From: Burkholderiales bacterium
GTDB taxonomy: Bacteria; Pseudomonadota; Gammaproteobacteria; Burkholderiales; JAEUOS01
DNA: 45,308 nt
Direction: 5' to 3'
NCBI GenBank assembly: GCA_947473125.1
Contig: CANJDH010000030.1
Span: 1 to 45,308 of the forward strand
Each line of letters starts with the position of its first letter. Within the stretch, counting starts at the first letter, position 1. Under the pieces are notes generated by a model, which did not search any database, was not told the DNA's origin, and worked only from the letters and a program-made list of their open reading frames with translations. The translations under genes and the position numbers were made by a program. This document shows positions 24,667-32,119 of this stretch, in pieces.

Positions 24667-25113
24667 CTATTTCCGCCCGCACACCATTTTCAAAACGTGT
24701 TCGGCGGCGGTCCCCGGCGGCACCGCGCGCCACAAGCCGTAGTCGGCGTCGGCATGCACGATCTCGCCGAGGGCCATGTTGCCCGCATGCAGGGACAAGG
24801 TGACCTGGCGCGACACGTCATCGCGGCAATCGTATTCCGCCAGCCGCCGGATCGATCGGAAAGGCTTGAGGTCGGGTCGCATCTGGGTTGACCTGAAATC
24901 GACCAACTCCCACACCTTCACCACATCGCCGGCGCGGCGCAGCGTCGCCGGATCGACAAAGAAGCCTGTCCCGCCATGCGCGTCGACCTGCACCCAGGCA
25001 GCGGCAGCGGGAGCGCTAAGCAGGATCAGCGCGGCCAGCGCAATCCGAATCCGAATCCGAATCCGAATCCGAATCCGAATCCGAATCCGAATCGTCGTCG
25101 TCGGGAGGGTCAT
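24667..25113 (-). CDS. Exported protein of unknown function with (Ile-Arg)8 leader
   Basis: 148 residues from the ATG at 25113. Residues 8-23 are eight Ile-Arg pairs encoded by a perfect hexanucleotide array. They are followed by a hydrophobic core (ALAALILLSAPAAAA) and a mature part with VQVDAHGGTGFFVDPATLRRAGDVVKVWELVDF, which resembles the surface-adhesin-E-like exported proteins common in Burkholderiales. Two Cys near YDCRDD and MVCGRK may form a disulfide. The AGGAGG upstream is about 18 nt away, too far for this ATG, so the true start is uncertain. The repeat may lie in a leader of no function or tune export. Confidence 0.65.
   Translation of the reverse strand: MTLPTTTIRIRIRIRIRIRIRIRIALAALILLSAPAAAAWVQVDAHGGTGFFVDPATLRRAGDVVKVWELVDFRSTQMRPDLKPFRSIRRLAEYDCRDDVSRQVTLSLHAGNMALGEIVHADADYGLWRAVPPGTAAEHVLKMVCGRK
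25042..25089. repeat. Hexanucleotide microsatellite, eight copies of aatccg
   Basis: Eight perfect copies of aatccg (plus strand) run from 25042 to 25089, then a partial copy aatc. On the minus strand they encode Ile-Arg pairs at the N-terminus of the exported protein. The unit preserves frame, so slippage would change leader length and positive charge rather than switch the gene off. Confidence 0.97.
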
Positions 25114-25264
25114 CGCGGCATTGTGAAACGTGCCCTCCTGCCGGCATCACGCGAAAACACGCCACTTTCCGCCCGACTCCGCCCTTTGCCTCGACCTCAC
25201 TGGCCCGCGTCGGCCCGGGCCGGTGCCACCGCGCCGGCCGGCAGGGTGCGCCTTGCCGCGCTTC

Positions 25265-25936
25265 TCAGTTCGGGCCGTCCTTGCGCAGCCGCGTTTCGAT
25301 GTCGCGCAGGCGCACATAGAAAGCACGTCCGAGGCGCCCGAGCGGGCGGGTCGCCGTGTCCTTGAGCAGGTCGACCCGATGGCGCTTGCCGTCGCGCTCG
25401 CCGGCATACACGGCCTCGTCGATGTGCACGTGCACCACGCTGCCCATGATCCACTTGTTGGCGCCGATGTCGATGATGTCGTAGAGCTTGCACTCGTAGG
25501 CCACCGGCGTGCCGGCCACGCGCGGCGGCCTTACCACGGTGGACGGCACTTCAAGCAGGCCGGCATGCGCGAATTCGCTCTTGTCGTGCGGCAGGTCTTC
25601 GGCGCTCTTGACCATCTCGTCCATCAATCCTTCGGGCGACAGGTTGACCACGAACTCGCCGTTTTCGCGGATGTTGAGGAGCGTGTCCTTGGGGTGGCGC
25701 TCCGGGTCGTTGTGGTTATCGCCGCGCGGCCCGCACGAAAAGCCCAGTACCGGCGGCGACGGGCAACACACATTGAAAAAGCTGAACGGCGCGATGTTCG
25801 AGACGCCGGCGTTGCTCATCGTCGAGACCCAGGCGATCGGGCGCGGGAGAATCGAATCGCGCAGCAGGAAATACATTTCGCTGGGCTGGAACTCGCTGGC
25901 AGCGAGCGATAGGGTGCGAGGCGGGGTTGCGGACAT
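25265..25936 (-). CDS. Flavin reductase-family FMN-binding protein
   Basis: 223 residues with the FMN-binding split-barrel fold: RDSILPRPIAWVSTMSNAGVSNIAPFSFFN, the typical flavin reductase signature with the conserved S-T-x-x-x-G-x-x-N and P-F-S-F-F-N segments, then a DTLLNIRENGEFVVNL block. The family reduces FMN or FAD with NAD(P)H, or acts as a flavoprotein oxygenase component. It has no obvious operon partner; the LuxR remnant lies upstream on the same strand. The two FAD monooxygenases at 27858 and 30690 are of the single-component type and do not obviously need it. Confidence 0.88.
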   Translation of the reverse strand: MSATPPRTLSLAASEFQPSEMYFLLRDSILPRPIAWVSTMSNAGVSNIAPFSFFNVCCPSPPVLGFSCGPRGDNHNDPERHPKDTLLNIRENGEFVVNLSPEGLMDEMVKSAEDLPHDKSEFAHAGLLEVPSTVVRPPRVAGTPVAYECKLYDIIDIGANKWIMGSVVHVHIDEAVYAGERDGKRHRVDLLKDTATRPLGRLGRAFYVRLRDIETRLRKDGPN

Positions 25937-26079
25937 TGGTAGCGGCGCCGGTGGCTATGCAAAGACCGCACTGTAGCCGCAAACCCGGTAGCCCGGGGCA
26001 CATCGCCCGCCCGGCCCCGCCGTCTGGCGCGGAACCCGGATTCTGCGGGAACCGACTTTTGCATCGCCCGACTGCTGCG

Positions 26080-26358
26080 TCAGGATTCGGGCTGCGGAAG
26101 TGAGCGCGACGCCAGTTCGACGCGCGATGACACCGGCGGCAACATGCCGAGCCGCAGCAGCAAGGCACGCAGGTTTTGCTCTCCGGTCTTGTGCAGGATA
26201 TTCTTCACATGGGTGCGTGCCGTGCTCACCGAGATGTGCAGCGTCTCGGCAGCCTCGCTGACATCCTTGGCGCGGCACAGCTCGCCTGTGACCCGTGCTT
26301 CGGTCGGGGTCAGGCCGTTGGCGCGGGCAAAAAAATGCTGGCTGACGCCGTTGCACAC
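26080..26358 (-). pseudogene. C-terminal LuxR-type HTH remnant
   Basis: About 92 residues that keep only the LuxR DNA-binding domain: LTPTEARVTGELCRAKDVSE, the HTH VSTARTHVKNILHKTG and a following helix. Full-length relatives carry 200 or more residues of sensory sequence before this domain. The open frame continues upstream, but that part is antisense to the VOC gene promoter and is not LuxR-like. A degenerate dispersed-repeat copy sits at the breakpoint near 26376-26411. An in-frame GTG at 26358 could still yield a small HTH protein, so a functional short regulator is possible. Confidence 0.6.
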
Positions 26359-26375
26359 GCCGGGCCGCTCTTCAT

Positions 26376-26411
26376 GGATGGCCCAAAACCCTTGGTGGCC
26401 GCGCTTCTTCG
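26376..26411. repeat. Degenerate copy of the dispersed intergenic repeat
   Basis: Reads ccaaaacccttggtgg and then diverges (ccgcgcttcttcgg). Only the left half of the core matches. It sits at the point where the LuxR homology ends. Confidence 0.35.
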
Positions 26412-26515
26412 GCCCTCGCCTGATCACCCGAGCGGGTGCGGTATGCTCGCCTCCTGCAACACTTTCCGCTACCGCGCACCTTGCGCTGCCGAATGGCGCA
26501 ATCGAGGAGACCCCC

Positions 26516-26959
26516 ATGGCCAAACTGCGCCACATCGCCCTTGCCGTCGAAGACCCCGAAAAAGCCGCCGCCTTTTACATGCAGGCCTTCGGCCTCGAAC
26601 GTGTCGGCGATACCGACTGGACCAACGCCAAGGGCGTGTACCTGAGCGACGGCGTGATGAGCCTGGCGCTGCTGCATTACAAGACGGCCGAAGCTGCCGG
26701 CGCGCGCGGCACCGGTTTTGTCGGCCTGCACCACTTCGGCTTCTGGGTCGATGACGTGCCCGAGAGCAAACGCGCCATCGAAGCGGCAGGCGGCTCCTAC
26801 TGGATGGGCGACGTCTCCAAGACCGGCGGCTTCTACGAAGTCAAATACCACGACCCGAGCGGCATCGTCGTCGACATCACCGAAACCGGCTGGGTCGGCG
26901 CCAGCAAGGACGTGGTTGCGGCCGATCCCGTGCCGGCGAGCGGCGGCGCCACCAGCTAA
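26516..26959 (+). CDS. VOC-family (glyoxalase/dioxygenase-fold) protein
   Basis: 147 residues from an ATG with GAGGAGAC about 5 nt upstream. One VOC module pair: H6 in LRHIALAVEDPEKA, the GLHHFGFWVDD segment with a second His, and a closing YHDPSGIVVDITE whose last Glu is the usual third metal ligand. Members include glyoxalase I, extradiol dioxygenases and fosfomycin-resistance proteins; the substrate is not predictable. It precedes the GST gene by 121 bp. A glyoxalase/GST pairing is consistent with glutathione-linked detoxification. Confidence 0.88.
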   Translation: MAKLRHIALAVEDPEKAAAFYMQAFGLERVGDTDWTNAKGVYLSDGVMSLALLHYKTAEAAGARGTGFVGLHHFGFWVDDVPESKRAIEAAGGSYWMGDVSKTGGFYEVKYHDPSGIVVDITETGWVGASKDVVAADPVPASGGATS

Positions 26960-27080
26960 GCCGGCCGGCGCGGGCCTACCCGATACAATGCAATGCGACA
27001 ATGCAGCGCGCCGCCTGCAACATGGCCGCACACGCACCCTGCACCCCGCCTTGCATCCCTTCCTTTGAAAGCACTTTCCC

Positions 27081-27776
27081 ATGCTCAAGTTCTATTACAA
27101 CGCCGCCCCGAACCCGATGAAGGTGGCCCTGCTCCTTGAAGAGCTCGGCCTGCCCTACGAAGCCGTGCCGGTTGATACCCGCAAGGGCGAGCAGCACAGC
27201 GCCGAGTTTCTCAAGATCAATCCGAACGGCAAGGTGCCGGTGATCGTCGACGGCGACGTGCGCGTGTTCGACAGCAACGGCATTCTCCTGTACCTGGCCG
27301 ACCGCGCCAAGCGTTTCGTACCGACCGATGCCGCCAGCGCCGCGCGCGGCAACATGATCTCCTGGCTGATGTTCATCGCCACCGGCATCGGCCCGTTCTC
27401 GGGGCAATCGGTGCACTTTCGCCACGCCGCGCCCGAGCCCAAGGAATATGCCCTCAACCGCTACGACTTCGAAGCGCAGCGCCACTGGAAGATCGTCGAA
27501 AACCACCTCGCCACCAACACCTACATGCTCGGCGATGAATATTCGATCGTCGACATGGCCTTCTGGGGCTGGGCACGCCTGATCCCCTACGTGCTGGGCA
27601 CCGGCGACGCCACCTGGACCACCTACCCCAACACCAAGCGCCTGCTTGACCTGATCAACGCGCGCCCGGCGGTGGCGCGCGCCGATGCGCTCAAGACCAA
27701 GCATGCCTTCAAGGCCGAGATGGACGACGACGCCAAGCGCAACATGTTCCCGCAGAACGAGCGCCTCAAAAAGTAA
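27081..27776 (+). CDS. Glutathione S-transferase, YfcG/Nu-class-like
   Basis: 231 residues. The thioredoxin-like N-terminal domain (1-80) begins LKFYYNAAPNPMKVALLLEE and has the conserved cis-Pro and Ser/Asn glutathione contacts in NGKVPVIVD and FDSNGILLYLAD. The helical C-terminal domain follows. The YNAAPNPMKV opening resembles Nu-class (YfcG/YghU) proteins, which use Thr/Asn rather than Tyr/Ser/Cys and act as disulfide-bond reductases. The final sequence NMFPQNERLKK is hydrophilic. It is followed after 8 bp by a strong GC hairpin. Confidence 0.92.
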   Translation: MLKFYYNAAPNPMKVALLLEELGLPYEAVPVDTRKGEQHSAEFLKINPNGKVPVIVDGDVRVFDSNGILLYLADRAKRFVPTDAASAARGNMISWLMFIATGIGPFSGQSVHFRHAAPEPKEYALNRYDFEAQRHWKIVENHLATNTYMLGDEYSIVDMAFWGWARLIPYVLGTGDATWTTYPNTKRLLDLINARPAVARADALKTKHAFKAEMDDDAKRNMFPQNERLKK

Positions 27777-27784
27777 GCAGCCCG

Positions 27785-27817
27785 GCGGCGCCCCACCGTC
27801 TCGCGATGGGGCGCCGC
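27785..27817. terminator. Strong GC hairpin after the GST gene
   Basis: An 11-bp perfect stem (gcggcgcccca pairing with tggggcgccgc) around an 11-nt loop begins 8 bp after the GST stop codon. There is no T tract after it, so it is not a classical intrinsic terminator. It may act as a Rho-assisted stop or protect the transcript end. Confidence 0.45.
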
Positions 27818-27857
27818 GCACCCTCCTGCCTGGAGCGCCTGATGGGCGCCACACAAC

Positions 27858-29678
27858 ATGGCCTCAGCCCAACTAAACCCTCCTGACGCAGCCACCGCGC
27901 AAGCCGCGCGCTGGCTGCATGACTTTGCCGCCGCCCTGGCGCAAGTCGACATCGACAGCGCGCTGGCGCTCTTCGGCGAGACCTGTTTCTGGCGCGATTT
28001 TGTCGCCTTCACCTGGAACATCCACACCTGCGAAGGCCGCGACAGCATTGCCGCGCTGCTGCGCGGCGTGCTCGCCGCCGCCAGGCCTGCCCAATGGGCG
28101 CTCGACGGCAACGCCACCGTGCAAGACGGCGTCAGCGGCGCCTGGTTCAGTTTCGAGACCGCCGCCGGGCGCGGGCGCGGCTACCTGCGTCTGAAGGACG
28201 GCAAGTGCTTCACCCTGTTTACCGCCCTGCGCGAGCTCAAGGGCTTTGAAGAGAAAACCGGCCGCAACGGCACGCGTGAACCCGGCACCGTGCATGGCGC
28301 CTTCAAGCAGCGCAAAAACTGGCTCGAGCGCCGCCACGAAGAGCAAGCCGAACTGGGCATCACGCGCCAGCCCTACTGCCTGATCGTCGGCGGCGGCCAG
28401 GGCGGCATTGCGCTGGCCGCGCGCCTGCGGCGCCTCGAGGTGCCGACACTGGTGATCGAAAAAAACGCGCGTGCCGGCGACTCCTGGCGCAAGCGCTACA
28501 AATCGCTGTGCCTGCACGACCCGGTCTGGTACGACCACATGCCCTACCTGCCCTTCCCCGACCACTGGCCGGTGTTCTCGCCGAAAGACCAGATCGGCGA
28601 CTGGCTTGAAATGTACGTGCGCATCATGGAGGTGAATTACTGGGGCGGCAGCGCCTGCCTCGGTGCGCACTTTGATGAAGCCCGGCAGGAGTGGGTCGTA
28701 GAGGTCAACCGCAACGGCAGCCCGCTCACGCTGCGCCCGAAACAGCTGATCCTGGCCACCGGCATGTCGGGCGTGCCGAACATGCCCGATATTCCCGGCG
28801 CCGACAGCTTTGCCGGCACGATCCGCCATTCGAGCGCGCAGCAGGGCGGTGTGGGCTTTGAAGGCAGCCGCTGCATCGTACTCGGTTCGAACAACTCGGC
28901 GCACGACATCTGCGCCGACCTGTGGGAGCACGGCGCGCACGCCACCATGATCCAGCGCTCGCCGACCATCGTGGTGCGCTCCGAGATGCTCAAGCAGCTC
29001 GCCTGGGGGCCGCTGTATTCGGAAGAAGCGGTCAAGGCCGGCATCACCACCGAGCTGGCCGACCTGACCGCCGCCGCGCTGCCGCTCAAGCTCATGCCTG
29101 CGGCATTGAAGCCGGTGTACGACGAAATCCAGCGCCGCGATGCGGCGCTCTACGCCGGCCTCGCGCGAGTCGGATTTCAATACCACTTCGGCCACGACAC
29201 CTCGGGCATCCACACCGCCTATTTGCGGCGCGGCTCGGGCTATTACATCGATGTCGGCGCCTCGCAACTCATCATCGACGGCGAGATCGGCCTCAAGAGC
29301 GGCGTGTCGATTGCGCGCATCAACCCGCACTCGGTCACCCTCAGCGACGGCACCGAGCTGCCGGCCGACCACATCATCTACGCCACCGGCTACGGCTCGA
29401 TGAACGGCTGGGCCGCCAGGCTGATTTCGCAGGAAGTCGCCGACAAAGTCGGCAAATGCTGGGGTCTGGGCTCCGGCACCCCGAACGACCCCGGCCCGTG
29501 GGAAGGCGAGCTGCGCAACATGTGGAAGCCGACGCAACAGCCCGGGCTGTGGTTTCAGGGCGGCAACCTGATGCAGGCACGACACTACTCGCTGTATCTG
29601 GCGCTGCAGCTGAAGGCGCGCTTTGAAGCAGTGGCGACGCCGGTGTACGGGCTGGCACCGGTGCAGCATCTCTCCTGA
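27858..29678 (+). CDS. Flavin-containing monooxygenase with N-terminal NTF2-like domain
   Basis: 606 residues. The first 125 residues form an NTF2/SnoaL-like domain (ALALFGETCFWRDFVAFTWNIHT). An FAD-binding Rossmann fold follows: V-G-G-G-Q-G-G at 177-183, then EKNARAGDSWRKRYKSLCLHDP. A second nucleotide-binding site reads IVLGSNNSAHDIC, where N replaces one Gly of the usual GxGxxA. The late GYG/ATGYG segment is the usual FMO/BVMO ATG motif. Family members insert oxygen into ketones, amines or sulfides using NADPH; the substrate is unknown. It is convergent with the methyltransferase gene. No clear Shine-Dalgarno precedes the ATG. Confidence 0.9.
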   Translation: MASAQLNPPDAATAQAARWLHDFAAALAQVDIDSALALFGETCFWRDFVAFTWNIHTCEGRDSIAALLRGVLAAARPAQWALDGNATVQDGVSGAWFSFETAAGRGRGYLRLKDGKCFTLFTALRELKGFEEKTGRNGTREPGTVHGAFKQRKNWLERRHEEQAELGITRQPYCLIVGGGQGGIALAARLRRLEVPTLVIEKNARAGDSWRKRYKSLCLHDPVWYDHMPYLPFPDHWPVFSPKDQIGDWLEMYVRIMEVNYWGGSACLGAHFDEARQEWVVEVNRNGSPLTLRPKQLILATGMSGVPNMPDIPGADSFAGTIRHSSAQQGGVGFEGSRCIVLGSNNSAHDICADLWEHGAHATMIQRSPTIVVRSEMLKQLAWGPLYSEEAVKAGITTELADLTAAALPLKLMPAALKPVYDEIQRRDAALYAGLARVGFQYHFGHDTSGIHTAYLRRGSGYYIDVGASQLIIDGEIGLKSGVSIARINPHSVTLSDGTELPADHIIYATGYGSMNGWAARLISQEVADKVGKCWGLGSGTPNDPGPWEGELRNMWKPTQQPGLWFQGGNLMQARHYSLYLALQLKARFEAVATPVYGLAPVQHLS

Positions 29679-29696
29679 GGTTGGCCATCGCGCTCC

Positions 29697-29751
29697 CTAC
29701 CCCGACGCTACCCCGACGCTACCCCGACGCTACCCCGACGCTGCGGCGACG
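29697..29751. repeat. 11-bp tandem repeat, unit ctaccccgacg
   Basis: Four perfect copies of ctaccccgacg (29697-29740) and one degenerate copy (ctgcggcgacg, 29741-29751) lie just after the monooxygenase stop, 40 bp before a dispersed-repeat copy. The 11-bp period is one helical turn of DNA. Confidence 0.93.
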
Positions 29752-29790
29752 CTGCGCGCTGGATCAGCCCCCTGCGGGCGACCAGCCGAA

Positions 29791-29824
29791 GCCTGAAAAC
29801 CCTTGGTGGGAGCGCCTCTTCAGC
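29791..29824. repeat. Dispersed intergenic repeat, copy 5
   Basis: Left arm gcctgaaaa, core cccttggtgggagcg, right side cctcttcagc. It lies in the convergent gap between the monooxygenase and methyltransferase genes. Confidence 0.8.
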
Positions 29825-29839
29825 AGGTAGCCAACGGCG

Positions 29840-30640
29840 TCAAGCCTCGCGCAATTCCAGCTTGCCGCCTACCAGGCGCCCGCGATACTGCCTGCTGCCG
29901 GCACTGAGCATGATCTCTTCGCCATACACGCGCCCGGTGAGGCTGAACACCGTGGTGCCTTGTTTCAAGGTGCCGCTGAGCATCTGGAATTCCTGCTTGA
30001 GCGTCACTTCGCCCAGCGCCACCGTGTAGCTGCCCTCGACTTTCTGCGGCACCACCCAGTGCAGCACCTTGCAAAATGAAATGGTGCAGCCGGGCTGGCC
30101 GTACAGGTCAGCTTCAGCGTCCGGCTTCCAGTCGCCCATGGTGAAGGTGTTGGAGACGATGCGCGTGCCCGGCTTCAGGTCGAGGATTTTCGGCCGCAGC
30201 TTCAGGTTGATGTCCGGCAGCAGGAACATGGTGAGCACCGTGGCTTCGGCGAAGCTGGTCTCGAACAGGTCGGCCTTGACGAAGGTGGCGCGCGCCGTCA
30301 TGCCGGCGGCCACGGCGGCGCGCTGCGAATACGCCACCATGTCCGGGTTGTATTCGATGCCGAGGGCGCGTGCGCCCAGTTTGGCCGCGGTGATCACGGT
30401 GCGGCCGTCGCCCGAGCCCAGGTCGATCACCACGTCTTGCGATGTGGTCGCGGCGATGGAAAGCATTTTGTCGACCACCACCTGCGGCGTCGGCACCCAC
30501 ACGACGTCTTTGCCTTGCTGGCCGGAGCGCGGCTCGTAGGGTTCGGCGGGGGCGGGGGCGGGGGCAGTCTGGGCGCCGGCGAGGCCGGCAAGACACGCAA
30601 AAACAAGCGCCACAAGGCGCTGCGAGGCGATGTGAAACAT
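29840..30640 (-). CDS. SAM-dependent methyltransferase-fold protein with signal peptide
   Basis: 266 residues from the ATG at 30640, with CCGGAG upstream. The N-terminus is a typical signal peptide (LVALVFACLAGLAGAQ, cut near 23), then a Pro/Ala linker, then a class I methyltransferase core: motif I V-I-D-L-G-S-G-D-G-R at 71-80, GIEYNPDMVAYSQRA, and VLTMFLLPDINLKLRP as motif IV region. A C-terminal 90-residue beta-rich part follows. SAM is not known to be available in the periplasm, so either the leader is not cleaved or the domain is non-enzymatic. It is 49 bp downstream of the second monooxygenase gene on the same strand. Confidence 0.85.
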   Translation of the reverse strand: MFHIASQRLVALVFACLAGLAGAQTAPAPAPAEPYEPRSGQQGKDVVWVPTPQVVVDKMLSIAATTSQDVVIDLGSGDGRTVITAAKLGARALGIEYNPDMVAYSQRAAVAAGMTARATFVKADLFETSFAEATVLTMFLLPDINLKLRPKILDLKPGTRIVSNTFTMGDWKPDAEADLYGQPGCTISFCKVLHWVVPQKVEGSYTVALGEVTLKQEFQMLSGTLKQGTTVFSLTGRVYGEEIMLSAGSRQYRGRLVGGKLELREA

Positions 30641-30689
30641 GTGAAGGCTCCGGCGGGGAATGGAGCGGAAATTATGCAGGAAATCGGCG

Positions 30690-31982
30690 CTACGGAATCG
30701 GCAGCGGCAACTCTTCCGGCCAGGACAGCGCCAGCTTCTCGTAGTGCGCGCGCCATTCGCCGGGCGGAAAGCTCTCCGGATCGCGCGCCGCAAAATACGG
30801 CAGAAAGTCGAAGTGGGCGATCTTGGTGCCGGTGGGCACGGTGTCGAACGTCGCCTTGCCGCGCATGTGCGCGATGATCGAGCGGCACCCGATCGAATAG
30901 GCAAACGGTCCGGAGCCGGTGCCTTCCAGAACCGTTGCCAGGAAATAGAGATTGGGTTCATCCAGATACTGGAAGATGCACGCGCAACGCTTGGCCAGTT
31001 GCTGGATATGCTTGATGCCGGAAAGCGCCGGCGAAGCAAAGTAGCTCAAGTCCGCCTCATACCCCGTGCCCCAAAGCAAGGTGTCAGCCTGCAATGTCTC
31101 GCCGGACGACAAGTGCACCTGGTTACCGGCAATGCGCACCACCTCGCCTTGATGCCGCTCGATCTCGCCAAAGTGTTCCAGCATGCGAAAGCGCCCCGGA
31201 ATCAGCTGGTGCACCCCAAGGTCGAAGGGCTCGGCGGGCAGAATATCCATGAGCCCGAATTTCTCGTACCGGCCGCGCAGGTCGGCGTTGAGCGCCTGGT
31301 TGATCTCACCCACCGTGGCGCCCAGCATCTGCTGTTTGGCGAGGCCGCGAATGTCCCCGGCCACGCTTTTGGGCTTGCGCGTCGGCAACATCCAGTGGAC
31401 CGAGCGGTAGACCCACATCACCTTGCGCGCCTTGTATTCGAAGCACAGGTCGAGCAAATCAAACCCCGAGGCCCCGGCGCCGACGATCACCACATCCTTG
31501 CCGGTGAGCTCGTTCGGATCACGCAATGCCGAAGAGTGCAGCTCGCGCACGGTGCCCGCCTCGCGCACCACCGGCGGCACCAGCGGCCGGTTATGCGCAC
31601 CGGTGGCTGACACCAGGTGCTTCGCGAGGTAAGTTCGGCCCGGCGTAGTCACCTCCCAGCGATCCCCCTTGCGTTCGGCACGGGTAACGGAGGTGTTCAG
31701 TTCGATGCCGGAAGTCAGGTCGAACTTCTCGACCCAGGCGCGAATGTTCTTCAAAATATCAGGTTGGTCTGCCCCATCGATGGGCAGATCACCCAGGGTC
31801 CAATCGACCGGCTTGATCTGGATGTCTTGCCACGCCGGCAACTGCGCCCACAGACCGCCAGTCACCGGCTCCTTTTCCAGCACCACGGCGTTGAGGCCGG
31901 CCTTGCGGGCGTAGTGCAAGCAGATGATCCCGCCGACGCCGGCGCCGATGATGACGAGGTCTAGTTCACTACGTGGATCCAT
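30690..31982 (-). CDS. FAD/NAD(P)-binding flavin monooxygenase
   Basis: 430 residues from the ATG at 31982; AAAGGAAG is correctly spaced, so the upstream in-frame start was rejected. FAD motif I-G-A-G-V-G-G at 12-18, then EKEPVTGGLWAQ; second Rossmann motif VIVGAGASGFD near 165-175; late LLWGTGYEADLSYF equals the ATG-type motif. Shorter than the monooxygenase at 27858 and without an NTF2 domain. Likely cytosolic; the substrate is unknown. Probably co-transcribed with the downstream methyltransferase-fold gene. It follows the Bug 6 gene by 137 bp on the same strand. Confidence 0.9.
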   Translation of the reverse strand: MDPRSELDLVIIGAGVGGIICLHYARKAGLNAVVLEKEPVTGGLWAQLPAWQDIQIKPVDWTLGDLPIDGADQPDILKNIRAWVEKFDLTSGIELNTSVTRAERKGDRWEVTTPGRTYLAKHLVSATGAHNRPLVPPVVREAGTVRELHSSALRDPNELTGKDVVIVGAGASGFDLLDLCFEYKARKVMWVYRSVHWMLPTRKPKSVAGDIRGLAKQQMLGATVGEINQALNADLRGRYEKFGLMDILPAEPFDLGVHQLIPGRFRMLEHFGEIERHQGEVVRIAGNQVHLSSGETLQADTLLWGTGYEADLSYFASPALSGIKHIQQLAKRCACIFQYLDEPNLYFLATVLEGTGSGPFAYSIGCRSIIAHMRGKATFDTVPTGTKIAHFDFLPYFAARDPESFPPGEWRAHYEKLALSWPEELPLPIP

Positions 31983-32119
31983 GGCGCTTCCTTTACGTGC
32001 CACGTTCACAAACGGTGCAACCGCCTTCTTGTCCGGGCGGCTACTTCTCTTTCAACGTCGGCAATCCGCCCATTTATCTGTAGGCCCGCAGAACCCGGGC
32101 AATACTGAACAAAACCCGT

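Noticed and set aside
25042-25089. Possible CRISPR array
   Set aside because: Head-to-tail hexamers without spacers; it is a microsatellite. No spacer-separated repeats were seen anywhere in the window.
27873-29669. 598-codon minus-strand open frame opposite the NTF2-FAD monooxygenase gene
   Set aside because: Antisense shadow; no recognisable fold, while the plus strand has FAD and NADPH motifs.
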